From NCBI RefSeq assembly GCF_011320225.1, contig NZ_JAAOEN010000015.1, positions 1 through 64,000 of the forward strand: a stretch of DNA of 64,000 nucleotides, given 5' to 3'. The position numbers and the translations under genes are program-made. Source of the stretch: Phytoactinopolyspora limicola (GTDB lineage: Bacteria; Actinomycetota; Actinomycetes; Jiangellales; Jiangellaceae). Shown here in pieces: positions 11,206-19,934 of this stretch; within the stretch, counting starts at the first letter, position 1; each line of letters opens with the position of its first letter. A model generated the notes under the pieces. The model did not search any database and had not been told where the DNA came from. It was given only the letters and a program-made list of their open reading frames with translations.

Positions 11206-11254
11206 CTTGACTTCAAGGGAATAGCTTGAAAGTATATATCTTGACGCCAAGATA
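11206..11254. promoter_or_regulatory. Two MarR-type operators
   Basis: TATCTTG-ACGC-CAAGATA (11237-11254) is an 18-bp inverted repeat of classic MarR shape. CTTGA-CT-TCAAG (11206-11217) is a second one, 8 bp upstream of the marR start codon. The spacing and position suggest repressor autoregulation, with possible control of the divergent methyltransferase. Confidence 0.7.
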
Positions 11255-11409
11255 AAAGTCTTGCGCACGACACTGCGTCACCTGCCGCTCCCATGCACAA
11301 GCTCTACGCGGAGTGCCCGTCAGCGTTCGTGCGGGAGGGCACGTCGACCCAGGACCGACGGCGTCATGGAGCTTGCACCCTGCGATAAAGGGTGAGAGAG
11401 GGCGTCGTG

Positions 11410-12159
11410 ATGTGGGACCCGCAGCAGTATCTGATCTACGGCGACCAGCGCGGTCGCCCGTTTCGCGATCTTGTGGCGCAGGTGGGTGCGGTGGAGCCCC
11501 GCGAGGTCGTGGACCTCGGCTGCGGGCCAGGTGAATTGACCGCCGGGTTGGCCCAGCGCTGGCCGCAGGCGCATATCGTCGGTGTCGACTCGTCGCCGGA
11601 AATGATCGAACGGGCCCGGCAACACACGGGCGTGGAGTTCGTCGAAGCCGACCTCCGGACGTGGGAACCTGGCCGGCCGCTCGACGTGTTGATGAGCAAC
11701 GCCACACTCCAATGGGTGCCTGGCCACCTCGAGTTGCTGTCGCGCCTAGTCTCATTCCTCTCTCCGACCGGCTGGCTGGCCTTCCAGTTGCCGGCGAACT
11801 TCGACGAGCCGAGCCATGTCGAACTGCGTGACCTCGCCGGCACGGCGCGGTGGTCGGGGCTGCTCGAGGTGACCTGGCCAGCCGCCCACCCGCCCCTGGC
11901 CTACCTGGCAGCGCTGTTGGACCTCGGCCTGGACGCCGAGGTGTGGGAGAGCACGTACTACCACCAACTCGATGGGCCGGACGACGTCCTCGAATGGTTG
12001 CGCGGCTCGGCCCTACGGCCGGTGTTGGCCCAACTCGACGACACGGCGCGCGATGAGTTCATCGAGCAGTTCCGTGCTCGACTGCACGGCGCCTACCCAA
12101 AGGGCCAGCACGGGACCGTGCTGCCTTATCGCCGAATCTTCGCCGTCGCTCGCCGATGA
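11410..12159 (+). CDS. tam: Trans-aconitate 2-methyltransferase-like SAM methyltransferase
   Basis: 249 residues. It resembles Tam, which methylates trans-aconitate, an inhibitor of aconitase. Features: MWDPQQYLIYGDQRGRPF at the N-terminus, the SAM loop VDLGCGPGELT (~residues 35-45), VDSSPEMI, and the Tam-typical ATLQWVPGH and TYYHQLDGPDDVLEWLRGS. The ATG at 11410 has GAGAGAGGG about seven bases upstream; GTG at 11392 or 11407 is possible. It is divergent from a marR gene. Substrate assignment rests on family resemblance. Confidence 0.88.
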   Translation: MWDPQQYLIYGDQRGRPFRDLVAQVGAVEPREVVDLGCGPGELTAGLAQRWPQAHIVGVDSSPEMIERARQHTGVEFVEADLRTWEPGRPLDVLMSNATLQWVPGHLELLSRLVSFLSPTGWLAFQLPANFDEPSHVELRDLAGTARWSGLLEVTWPAAHPPLAYLAALLDLGLDAEVWESTYYHQLDGPDDVLEWLRGSALRPVLAQLDDTARDEFIEQFRARLHGAYPKGQHGTVLPYRRIFAVARR

Positions 12160-12207
12160 GCGGCATGAACCGCATGCATGGCCCGAGATCATCCCGGTGC
12201 CCGCTTC

Positions 12208-12903
12208 TCACTCATCGGCTGGTAGTGCCGGAACATCCCTGGGCCCGCCGAGGCGCTCGAGGCCGTTGAGGCCGGGCGCGGGCTCGAGTCCGGCAAACCC
12301 GTTCCACGCCAAGTTGACCAGGTGCGCCGCCACCTCGGACTTGTCGGGGCTGCGGACGTCCAGCCACCATTGGCCGGTCAACGCCACCATACCCACCAGC
12401 ATCTGGGCATACATCGGTGCATGCTCGGTGTCGAGCCCACGTGCGGCGAACTCCGCGGCCAGGAGATACTCCACCTGGCTCGCAGCGTCGGAGATGAGGC
12501 TGGAGAAGCCCCCGATCGGCTGCGTCACGGGCGAGTCGCGGACGAGGATCCGGAAGCCGTCGGTGGAGGCCTCGATGTAGTCGAGCAACGCGAGAGCCGC
12601 ACGTTCGAGTAGCACCCGGGGGTGACTCGCCGATTCCAGGGCGGTGGTGATGCTGTTCAGCAAGCGTTCCATCTCGCGGTCGACCACCACCGCGTAGATA
12701 CCCTCCTTGCCGCCGAAGTGTTCATAGACCACCGGCTTCGATACCCGGGCCCGGGCTGCGATCTCCTCGATGGAGGTACCGTCGAAGCCTCGCTCCGCGA
12801 ACAACGACCGGCTGATGTCGAGTAGTTGTTCGCGGCGTTGCTTGCCGGTCATCCGTATCCGAGAGCCCGTCCCTCGTGGCTTCTGGCCATCCTCAGTCTC
12901 CAC
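12208..12903 (-). CDS. TetR/AcrR family transcriptional regulator
   Basis: 231 residues from a GTG start; an internal ATG 17 codons later (12852) is an alternative. The helix-turn-helix is EQLLDISRSLFAERGF followed by TSIEEIAARARVSKPVVYEHF, a textbook TetR DNA-binding domain. The C-terminal ligand domain has no recognisable specificity, but AAHLVNLAWNGFAGLEP is seen in many actinobacterial members. It converges with the Tam-like gene. No obvious operator was seen in the long upstream gap. Confidence 0.9.
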   Translation of the reverse strand: METEDGQKPRGTGSRIRMTGKQRREQLLDISRSLFAERGFDGTSIEEIAARARVSKPVVYEHFGGKEGIYAVVVDREMERLLNSITTALESASHPRVLLERAALALLDYIEASTDGFRILVRDSPVTQPIGGFSSLISDAASQVEYLLAAEFAARGLDTEHAPMYAQMLVGMVALTGQWWLDVRSPDKSEVAAHLVNLAWNGFAGLEPAPGLNGLERLGGPRDVPALPADE

Positions 12904-13580
12904 AGCCCCATCATGCCCGGTGGGGTGCTCCGCCGGCAGGATGATGGCTGGTCGGGTACTTTGACCGGGTCGCCCGCTGGCCGGTACCCTGGGCAAGGTT
13001 GACTGCCCGGACGTTGGGCGCCGAATCTCCCACCATGTGAGACGCGGCCTCGGACGCTGCGGCCGGTATGAGGATTCCCGCGGCCGAGCGCAAGGGCGTC
13101 GCCGAGCTGTTCGCCGGATCGGAGAGGAGGTGGGGGCGATGCGAAGCCGATCACCATTGGCCGATGCGGATCCCGACCATAGTCGCCGCACCGGCTGCGC
13201 CCCCGGCCTCAGCACCTGCCGCACTCCCGCTGCGGCCTAGTGCCGCTGCGTGGGAGGTCTTCGTCACCGTCTCTGCCGCCAAGGCGGCGCCTCGCTGCGT
13301 TGTCGTCGTCGACCGATGTGCCGACATCGACGTCTTCCGCCGCCATGCGAGCCACCACCTGGACAACAGATCCGGCAACAGGCATCCCGCGCAGGGTGCT
13401 AGACCGACATCGGGCCAGTTGGCTCTCGCGGGGCCGGCGCGGACCGAGGCCGGATGACACTCCCCATTCACCTACCCGCCCGCCGTGGCGGGCCGCTATC
13501 CGGGCGCGGTTGCGGAAGAGTGGTGTGCTGGCGGTATCTCGTGCGTCACGGAATCACGAATCAAGACGAGGCGGTGAATT
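12904..13580. other. 677-bp gap without a supportable gene
   Basis: Lies between the divergent tetR and mgtE genes. Several open frames run through it on both strands (for example 13068-13457 plus, 13209-13460 minus), but none matches a family I know, none has a good ribosome site and they overlap each other. No M-box magnesium riboswitch was recognised before mgtE. It presumably holds both promoters, and may be a decayed gene. Confidence 0.5.
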
Positions 13581-14909
13581 GTGAGCGACGAGCTCATCGA
13601 CATGCTGAAGCAGCAGGACCTGCCCTATCTGAAGGAATGGTTGAGCGCTCAGCAGCCGCACGCCATCGCGGACGAGTTGGCGCGGGTGGATTCCGCCGGT
13701 ATGGCGCTGGTCTTCCGGCTGCTCGACAAGGGCAAGGCGTTGGCGGTATTCGAGGAACTCGACCCCGCCGACCAGCAGGAGATCCTGGCCGGCCTCCGTG
13801 ACCGTGCGTTCCGCGAACTGGTCGAAGGTATGGACCCAGACGACCGCGCACGGCTGATCGACGAGGTCCCGGCGAAGGTGGCCAAGCGAGTGCTGGCCGG
13901 GCTCAGCCCGCACGAGCGGCAGATGACCGCGGCACTCCTCGGCTATCCCGAGGACTCCGTCGGCCGGCGAATGACCCCTCAGGTTGTCGCGCTGCACCGG
14001 ACCCTCACCGTCGCCGACGCCCTGGACGTGGTCCGTACGAAGGGTGCCGCGGCCGAGACGGTCTATACGCTGGCCGTCGTCGACGACGGCCGCCGCCTGA
14101 TCGGGGTCGCCTCCCTACGTGACCTGGTCACCGCACCCACCGATCACCTCATGGGAGACCTCGCCGAGACCGACTACGTGTCTGCTCGCGCCACCGACGA
14201 TGCCGAGTACGCCGCCCGGCTGATGCGGGATGCGAACCTGCTGGACCTGCCCATCGTCGACAGCGAAGATCGCCTACTTGGCCTCCTGACCATCGACGAC
14301 GCCGTTGAGCTGATCGAGGCCGCCGATACCGAGGACGCCTACCGCCAGTCCGGGTCGGAGCCGTTGGCCGGGCTCTACCTGCTGGCCACGATCCGCATAC
14401 TGGCCACCAGGCGGGCGCCCTGGCTGATGCTGCTCTTCATCGCCGCGATCATGACCATCAACGTGTTGGACTTCTTCGAGGACAACCTCGCTGAGGTGAC
14501 GGCACTGGCATTGTTCATTCCTATGATCACCGGCACGGGCGGAAACACCGGATCGCAGTCGGCGACGTCGGTTGTGCGTGCGCTGGCGCTCGGGGATATC
14601 CGGCCGCGTGATCTGCCGATCGTGTTGTGGCGGGAAGCTCGGGTCGGGGCACTGCTCGGAGTTCTGCTGGCGATCGTGGGCATCGGGATCGGCACCTTCT
14701 TCGCCGACTTCCAACTGGCGATGGTGGTAGCGGTGTCGCTGCTGATGGTCTGTACGTGGGCGGCCATCGTCGGCGGTTGTATGCCATTACTCGCGAAGAA
14801 GCTCGGCATCGACCCGGCTGTTGTGTCAGCGCCCATGGTGGCGACCCTCGTGGACGCTACCGGGCTGATCATCTACTTCTTGACCGCCCGCATCATCCTC
14901 GGCATCTGA
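13581..14909 (+). CDS. mgtE: Magnesium transporter MgtE
   Basis: 442 residues, normal family length. Mg2+ channel of the inner membrane, gated by cytoplasmic Mg2+. Order of domains: superhelical N domain (residues ~1-125; ADELARVDSAGMALVFRLLDK), two CBS domains (~130-250), then five membrane helices (~275-442) with the pore signature PMITGTGGNTGSQS and the last-helix motif SAPMVATLVDATGLI. GTG start. No riboswitch was recognised upstream. It converges with the desaturase gene across a shared hairpin terminator. Confidence 0.94.
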   Translation: MSDELIDMLKQQDLPYLKEWLSAQQPHAIADELARVDSAGMALVFRLLDKGKALAVFEELDPADQQEILAGLRDRAFRELVEGMDPDDRARLIDEVPAKVAKRVLAGLSPHERQMTAALLGYPEDSVGRRMTPQVVALHRTLTVADALDVVRTKGAAAETVYTLAVVDDGRRLIGVASLRDLVTAPTDHLMGDLAETDYVSARATDDAEYAARLMRDANLLDLPIVDSEDRLLGLLTIDDAVELIEAADTEDAYRQSGSEPLAGLYLLATIRILATRRAPWLMLLFIAAIMTINVLDFFEDNLAEVTALALFIPMITGTGGNTGSQSATSVVRALALGDIRPRDLPIVLWREARVGALLGVLLAIVGIGIGTFFADFQLAMVVAVSLLMVCTWAAIVGGCMPLLAKKLGIDPAVVSAPMVATLVDATGLIIYFLTARIILGI

Positions 14910-14926
14910 CGCAGCCGTGGCCCGGT

Positions 14927-14962
14927 GCTGACCGCCACCCCTGTCGTGCGGTGGAGGTCAGC
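14927..14962. terminator. Bidirectional hairpin between mgtE and desaturase
   Basis: GCTGACC-G-CCACC pairs with GGTGG-A-GGTCAGC, giving a 12-bp stem with one G/A mismatch and a 10-nt loop. It lies between two convergent genes. There is no T-run, as is common in actinobacteria. Confidence 0.65.
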
Positions 14963-14989
14963 GGTAGGTGCGTGTTGGGCGAGCGGGTG

Positions 14990-16021
14990 TCAGGGCGCGA
15001 TGAGTGTCTTCTCGCCGCCGTAGTCGTCTACCCGCTTGCCGTCGATCCGCTCCTTGCTTGGCCATCGCACATCCCACGCCCACCCGAACTTCTCGAAGAT
15101 CCAGATGATCCGCGCGGTGGAGTCGATCTGCCCCTTGAGGACACCATGCCTCGCGCTGGTGGGGTCGGCGTGATGCAGGTTGTGCCACGACTCACCCATC
15201 GACAGCACGGCCAGCCACCAGACGTTGCCGGACTTGTCGCGGCTCTCGAAAGGCCGTTCGCCGAGGGCATGGCAGATTGAGTTGATCGACCAAGTGACGT
15301 GGTGCAGCAGGGCGATGCGGACGAGCGTGGCCCAGAAGAACGCGGTGAGCGCGCCGTGCCATGACCACGTGACCAGTCCACCGATGACTGGCGGCAAGAG
15401 GATGGATACGGCGACCCACAGGGGGAACTGTTTGCTGACCCGGCGGATGTCCTTGTCGTTCAGAAGGTCCGGCACGTACTTGCGCTGGTCGGTCCGTTCG
15501 ACGTCGAACATCCAGCCCATGTGGGCGAAAAACATCCCCTTGATCAGCGCGGGAACGCTGGTTCCGTATCGCCAGGGCGAATGCGGGTCGCCTTCTTTGT
15601 CCGCGTATTTGTGGTGCCGCCGATGGTCGGCGACCCACCGCAGTACTGGCATCTCGATAGCCATGCTGCCGGAGATGGCCAGGGCGATCTTCAGGCCACG
15701 GTTCGCCTTGAACGAGCGGTGGGTGAAGTGCCGGTGGTAGCCGACGGTGATGCCATGGCCGGCGATCGCGTACATCACCACGGCGAGCACGATGTCGAGC
15801 CAGCCGAGGAATCCGCCCATCCAGGCCAGCGGAATGGCAGCGAGCAGAGCGAGGAACGGGACCCCGATGAACAGGGCCAGCACGACGCGTCGACCCGTGG
15901 AAGGTACGTCGTCGACGTGGGTGCCGAATGGGGTCAGCTCCCCCGCTGAAGCGGAGGAGGTTTCCGGCTGGTAGTTCACCGTAGGGTCGGCGGACTCGGA
16001 GACGGTCTCGGTGGGAGCCAT
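14990..16021 (-). CDS. Membrane fatty-acid (acyl-CoA) desaturase
   Basis: 343 residues. Di-iron integral-membrane desaturase, probably inserting a delta-9 double bond in acyl chains. All three histidine boxes are present: HRHFTH (96-101), HRRHH (133-137) and HNLHH (~275-279). Four hydrophobic helices flank them. The ATG is preceded by GGGAGGAA. An inverted repeat upstream looks like a TetR-type operator, consistent with regulation of membrane fluidity. The C-terminal KRVDDYGGEKTLIAP tail is polar. Confidence 0.93.
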   Translation of the reverse strand: MAPTETVSESADPTVNYQPETSSASAGELTPFGTHVDDVPSTGRRVVLALFIGVPFLALLAAIPLAWMGGFLGWLDIVLAVVMYAIAGHGITVGYHRHFTHRSFKANRGLKIALAISGSMAIEMPVLRWVADHRRHHKYADKEGDPHSPWRYGTSVPALIKGMFFAHMGWMFDVERTDQRKYVPDLLNDKDIRRVSKQFPLWVAVSILLPPVIGGLVTWSWHGALTAFFWATLVRIALLHHVTWSINSICHALGERPFESRDKSGNVWWLAVLSMGESWHNLHHADPTSARHGVLKGQIDSTARIIWIFEKFGWAWDVRWPSKERIDGKRVDDYGGEKTLIAP

Positions 16022-16053
16022 GGACGGTTCCTCCCGGTGTTAGGGATACCTTT

Positions 16054-16085
16054 CCTACGCAACCGTAACCTACGACTCCGTAGGT
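16054..16085 (-). promoter_or_regulatory. Candidate TetR-type operator upstream of the desaturase
   Basis: ACCTACG-ACTC-CGTAGGT (16068-16085) is a perfect inverted repeat with 7-bp arms; an extra half-site CCTACG lies at 16054. It is about 47 bp upstream of the desaturase start. TetR-family repressors of desaturase genes bind repeats of this type, but the regulator here is unknown. Confidence 0.5.
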
Positions 16086-16208
16086 CGGGAAGTTGTTCGT
16101 GTCTGGGGGGACGGTGTGGGTTCCTTGTTGGTGCATTCGCGTGTTCGTGTGATCACCCGGCGGCTCCCGGGTAGGGTTCGAGTGTCCAGGGCGTACTAGA
16201 ACATGTGT

Positions 16209-16246
16209 TTGTTTTTGATGTGTTGAGCTTGTATTATTTCTAGTCA
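16209..16246 (+). promoter_or_regulatory. AT-rich promoter of the HTH/LAGLIDADG-like gene
   Basis: TTGTTT (16209-16214) and TATTAT (16232-16237) are separated by 17 bp. The ATG begins 8 nt after the -10 box and no Shine-Dalgarno is present, so the transcript is probably leaderless. The stretch 16199-16245 is much richer in A/T than the rest of the window. Confidence 0.55.
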
Positions 16247-17112
16247 TGAGTCAGGGTTCCGTGGTTGGCGATTCCGACGTGGCGCGCAAGATCCGCTCAA
16301 TGCGTGCGGCCGGCGCCACCTATGCCCAGATCAGGGCCGAGCTTCGGGTCGGCGCCACCACTATCAGTCGAGCCCTTGGTGTGTACGGCTTGGGGCGCTC
16401 GCGTCCGAGGGTCTCCGACGACGTCCGGTCGCGAGCCATTGCGCTGCGGCGAGACGGACACTCCGTGCCGGAGATCGCCGCCGAGCTCGGTATCGCGCGA
16501 AGCACGGCCTGGTTGGTCACCAAGGAGGTGGCGTGGGAGCCGACGCCGGAGCGTCAAGAGCGTGCTAAACGTGCGGCGCGGGCCCGGTGGGACCGGTACA
16601 ACCAACGGCAAGCTGTCGAGCGCAAGCGGGTCGTCGATGGGATGGTGGCCGAGATCGGCAACATCAGCGAACGTGAGTTGCTGCTGGTAGGCGCCGCCCT
16701 CTATTGGGCAGAGGGAGAGAAAGCGAAGCCATGGCGGCAGACTGAACAGCTCGGGTTCATCAACAGTGACCCAGAGGTCATCCTCCTGCACCTGAAGTGG
16801 CTCCGTCTGTTGGGTGTGCGCACTGAGCGGTTGGTCTTCAGGGTCCACATCCACGAGTCGGCTGACGTGGCGGAGGCTGAGAAGTACTGGTCCGACGTCG
16901 TTGGTGTGCCGGTCGAGCGCTTTTCGCGGGCGACGTTGAAGAAGCACAATCCGAGGACGGTTCGCCGCAATACTGGTGAAAGCTATCGAGGATGTCTGGT
17001 TGTCCGAGTTCGGCGCAGCGCAGGGGAGTATCGCGCGATGGCTGGAATCTGGCGAGGGATATGCGCGACGCTCTCCGGCGGTACAGTAAACTCGGGGCGT
17101 GGTTCTTCGTGA
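16246..17112 (+). CDS. Two helix-turn-helix domains fused to a LAGLIDADG-like domain
   Basis: 288 residues. Two recombinase-like HTH units occupy roughly residues 10-45 (AGATYAQIRAELRVGATTI) and 57-95 (DGHSVPEIAAELGIARST). After a basic linker, residues ~150-275 contain LLLVGAALYWAEGEK, FINSDPEVILLHLKWLRLLG, RVHIHE and GCLVVRVRRSAGEYR. The LVGAALYWAEGE segment resembles a divergent LAGLIDADG helix with acidic residue, so a homing-endonuclease-derived fold is inferred. Active nuclease function is unknown. It ends 23 bp before tRNA-Gln and has an AT-rich, probably leaderless promoter, suggesting acquisition or insertion next to the tRNA. Confidence 0.65.
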   Translation: MSQGSVVGDSDVARKIRSMRAAGATYAQIRAELRVGATTISRALGVYGLGRSRPRVSDDVRSRAIALRRDGHSVPEIAAELGIARSTAWLVTKEVAWEPTPERQERAKRAARARWDRYNQRQAVERKRVVDGMVAEIGNISERELLLVGAALYWAEGEKAKPWRQTEQLGFINSDPEVILLHLKWLRLLGVRTERLVFRVHIHESADVAEAEKYWSDVVGVPVERFSRATLKKHNPRTVRRNTGESYRGCLVVRVRRSAGEYRAMAGIWRGICATLSGGTVNSGRGSS

Positions 17113-17135
17113 CTGTCACGACTTTGAAGCCACTA

Positions 17136-17207
17136 TCCCGGGTAGTGTAATGGCAGCACGCGGGCTTTTGGTGCCTGTAGGTAGGGGTTCGAATCCTCTC
17201 CCGGGAG
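17136..17207 (+). tRNA. tRNA-Gln (anticodon TTG)
   Basis: The cloverleaf folds completely: acceptor TCCCGGG/CCCGGGA, D stem GTGT/GCAC, anticodon stem CGGGC/GCCTG with loop TTTTGGT (anticodon TTG), T stem AGGGG/CCTCT with loop TTCGAAT, discriminator G. No encoded CCA. tRNA-Gln just upstream of glmU is a typical actinobacterial arrangement. Confidence 0.95.
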
Positions 17208-17314
17208 CTTGGTGTGCGAATCTCGATGAGACGTGACGTCGGGGTTCGTGCCGCGCGCAACGGGGGAGTATCGTCGTGCACGTCCCGCCCACCGATGCTC
17301 AGGAGCGCGCCCGC

Positions 17315-18775
17315 GTGACTACGCGTCCCGCTGCCGTGATTGTCCTCGCCGCTGGCGAGGGTACCCGGATGAAGTCGTCCACCCCGAAGGTCTTACACGA
17401 GCTCGCCGGACGTACCCTCATCGGGCACGCCGTCGCCGCCGCAGATGCTCTTGACCCCGATCACCTCATGGTTGTTGTCGGCCATGGGCGTGACGAGGTG
17501 GTCGCCCACCTCGCGGAGGTTGCGCCGCGAGCCGCAGCCGCGGTGCAAGAGCAACAGCTGGGCACCGGCCATGCTGTTGGCTGTGCGCTAGAGGTGTTGC
17601 CGCCGCTCGACGGGATCGTCGTCGTGACGTACGGCGACGTCCCACTGTTGACCGGCGACACGCTCGAAGAGCTCATCGGTCAGCACGCCGCCGAGGGTAA
17701 TGGCGTCACGGTTCTCACCGCGGAGGTTGACGATCCAGCCAGCTACGGCCGCATCGTGCGGGACTCGGACGGTGCTGTGGTCCGCATCGTCGAGTACAAA
17801 GATGCCGACCAGTCGACCCGGCTGATCCGGGAGATCAACTCCGGAATCTATGCTTTCGACGCCGACGTCCTACGGGCCGGGTTGAGCCGCCTCACCACAG
17901 ATAACGCCCAGGGTGAGCAGTACCTCACCGACGTCCTGGAATTGGCCCGCGCCGATGGTCGGCGGGTTGGTGCGCTCGTTACCGGCGATCCGTGGCAGAC
18001 CGAAGGTGTCAACGACCGCGTGCAACTCGCCACCCTGCATCGCGAGCTCAACCGTCGACTCGCCACGCGCTGGATGCGGGCCGGCGTTACCATCGTCGAT
18101 CCCGCCTCTACCTGGCTTGACGTCACGGTCACGCTGGAGCGCGACGTCGTGCTGCGCCCAGGTGTCCAGCTGCATGGGGCGACGGTGGTGCGTGAAGGCG
18201 CGGAGATCGGTCCCGACTGCACTCTGCGCGACACCGTCGTGGGTGCCGGCTCGGCCATAGTGCGTTCACATGCGGTTGGTGCGGAGATCGGCGAACTCGC
18301 CAGCGTCGGACCGTACTCCTATCTGCGGCCGGGCACCCGCCTAGGTAGCCAAGGCAAGATCGGCGGTTTCGTCGAGACGAAGAACACCGACATCGGTGAA
18401 GGTGCGAAAGTTCCGCACCTGACCTACGCCGGCGATGCCACCATTGGTGATGGCGTCAACATCGGCGCTGGCACCATCTTCGCCAACTACGACGGCGTGG
18501 ATAAACACCACACATCGGTCGGAGCTCATACGTTCGTTGGGAGCAACTCGGTGTTGGTAGCGCCCGTTGACCTGGCTGACGGTAGCTACGTGGCGGCCGG
18601 TTCCGCCGTGACGTCGGCGACGGAACCCGGCGATCTCGCCATCGCCCGGGGGCGTCAACGCAACGTCAAAGGTTGGGTAGATCGTAAGCGGTCCGGCACC
18701 GCCTCAGATGAGGCTGCTCGCCAGGCGCGAGCGAGGCAAACTGATAGTGACGTCGTCGAGGGGAGCGACCGGTGA
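17315..18775 (+). CDS. glmU: Bifunctional GlcNAc-1-P uridylyltransferase / GlcN-1-P acetyltransferase
   Basis: 486 residues. It makes UDP-GlcNAc for peptidoglycan and other glycans in two steps. The N-terminal pyrophosphorylase has LAAGEGTRMKS near residues 11-21 and TYGDVPLL; the C-terminal left-handed beta-helix begins near residue 250 with hexapeptide repeats and holds the acetyltransferase residues in GGFVETKN and NYDG. The GTG at 17315 has AGGAG nine bases upstream and matches the usual N-terminus; a GTG at 17276 with its own GGGGGAG is an alternative. It overlaps prs by 4 bp. Confidence 0.96.
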   Translation: MTTRPAAVIVLAAGEGTRMKSSTPKVLHELAGRTLIGHAVAAADALDPDHLMVVVGHGRDEVVAHLAEVAPRAAAAVQEQQLGTGHAVGCALEVLPPLDGIVVVTYGDVPLLTGDTLEELIGQHAAEGNGVTVLTAEVDDPASYGRIVRDSDGAVVRIVEYKDADQSTRLIREINSGIYAFDADVLRAGLSRLTTDNAQGEQYLTDVLELARADGRRVGALVTGDPWQTEGVNDRVQLATLHRELNRRLATRWMRAGVTIVDPASTWLDVTVTLERDVVLRPGVQLHGATVVREGAEIGPDCTLRDTVVGAGSAIVRSHAVGAEIGELASVGPYSYLRPGTRLGSQGKIGGFVETKNTDIGEGAKVPHLTYAGDATIGDGVNIGAGTIFANYDGVDKHHTSVGAHTFVGSNSVLVAPVDLADGSYVAAGSAVTSATEPGDLAIARGRQRNVKGWVDRKRSGTASDEAARQARARQTDSDVVEGSDR

Positions 18776-19749
18776 ACGGCCTACGCGCAAGTGGCACGAA
18801 GACGCTCATGCTGTTCGGGGGTCGTTCGCACCCTGAGCTCAACGACGAGGTGGCGGAGCGGCTTGGAGTCGACCTCACCCCGATGCGTGCACACGAGTTC
18901 GCCAATGGCGAGCTTTACGTCCGCTTCGACGAGAGCGTGCGTGGCTGCGATGCCTTCGTCATCCAAAGTCACACGGCGCCGATCAACGAGTGGATCATGG
19001 AGCAGTTGATCATGGTTGACGCGCTCAAGCGGGCGTCGGCCAAGCGGATCACCGTGGTGATGCCGTTCTATGGGTACGCCCGGCAGGACAAGAAGCATCA
19101 AGGTCGCGAGCCGATCTCAGCCCGGCTGGTGGCGGATATGTTCAAAACAGCTGGAGCACACCGCCTGATGGCGGTCGACCTGCACACCGCGCAGATCCAG
19201 GGGTTCTTCGACGGCCCGGTTGATCACCTGTGGGCACTGCCCATTCTCGCCGACCACGTCGCGTCGCAGTACGAGACGGCGAACATGACCGTTGTGTCGC
19301 CCGATGCGGGACGGGTGCGGGTGGCTGACGTCTGGGCCGACCGGCTGGGTACGCCCCTGGCCATCATTCACAAACGTCGCGATCCCAACGTCGCCAACCA
19401 GGTCAAGGTGCACGAGGTAGTCGGTGATGTCGAGGGGCGTACGTGCCTCCTCGTCGACGACATGATCGACACCGCCGGAACCATCACCCAGGCCGCCGAG
19501 GCGCTGATCGCCAACGGAGCGGCGAGGGTGATCGTGGCCGCGACGCATGCCGTGCTGTCCGGTCCGGCGGTGGACCGCCTGAAGAACTCCAGCATCCGCG
19601 AAGTTGTGGTCACCAACACGTTGCCGATCGCCGACGAGCGTCGCTTCGACACCCTCACCGTGTTGTCCATCGCGCCATTGTTGGCGCGGGCGATCCGTGA
19701 GGTCTTCGAGGACGGCTCGGTCACCAGTCTGTTCAACGGCAACGCCTAG
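18772..19749 (+). CDS. prs: Ribose-phosphate pyrophosphokinase
   Basis: 325 residues, GTG start in a GTGA overlap with glmU. It makes PRPP from ribose 5-phosphate and ATP for nucleotide, His and Trp synthesis. Motifs: FANGELYVRFDESVRG, the ATP-binding loop YGYARQDKKHQGREPIS, metal-binding VDLHTAQIQGFF, and the PRPP loop LLVDDMIDTAGTI. The order glmU-prs-rplY-pth is typical of actinobacteria. Confidence 0.96.
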   Translation: MNGLRASGTKTLMLFGGRSHPELNDEVAERLGVDLTPMRAHEFANGELYVRFDESVRGCDAFVIQSHTAPINEWIMEQLIMVDALKRASAKRITVVMPFYGYARQDKKHQGREPISARLVADMFKTAGAHRLMAVDLHTAQIQGFFDGPVDHLWALPILADHVASQYETANMTVVSPDAGRVRVADVWADRLGTPLAIIHKRRDPNVANQVKVHEVVGDVEGRTCLLVDDMIDTAGTITQAAEALIANGAARVIVAATHAVLSGPAVDRLKNSSIREVVVTNTLPIADERRFDTLTVLSIAPLLARAIREVFEDGSVTSLFNGNA

Positions 19750-19934
19750 TGTCGCGGCAATCCGGCCACCTGGTTCGCGTCCACCGTCGTAAGGCGAGTA
19801 CACTCGCGTAGTTGCCTCGGCGAGGGCGCCTTATGGCGGGCTCCGTGATCGACGCGGTGCGTTGTTGGCGCGCTCTCGTCGCCGTGACGCTATCTGTTGA
19901 CGCTCATCGCACGCTCGCCTGGAGGAGTTTCACC
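19750..19934 (+). promoter_or_regulatory. Promoter/leader region of rplY
   Basis: The 185-nt gap contains a possible -10 box TACACT (19799-19804) and several G/C-rich stem-forming segments such as GCCTCG-GCG-AGGGC. A perfect Shine-Dalgarno GGAGGAG at 19921-19927 fixes the rplY start. A ribosomal-protein leader is possible, but I could not match a known class. Confidence 0.45.

Noticed and set aside
13068-13471. Open frames on both strands between tetR and mgtE
   Set aside because: They overlap each other, lack ribosome sites and match nothing known; could be a decayed gene but not supportable.
13440-13580. M-box (magnesium) riboswitch before mgtE
   Set aside because: None of the conserved M-box sequence blocks was found in the leader.
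16246-17207. Integrated phage or plasmid at tRNA-Gln
   Set aside because: No integrase, no repeat of the tRNA 3' end was seen, and the genes after the tRNA are the conserved housekeeping block.
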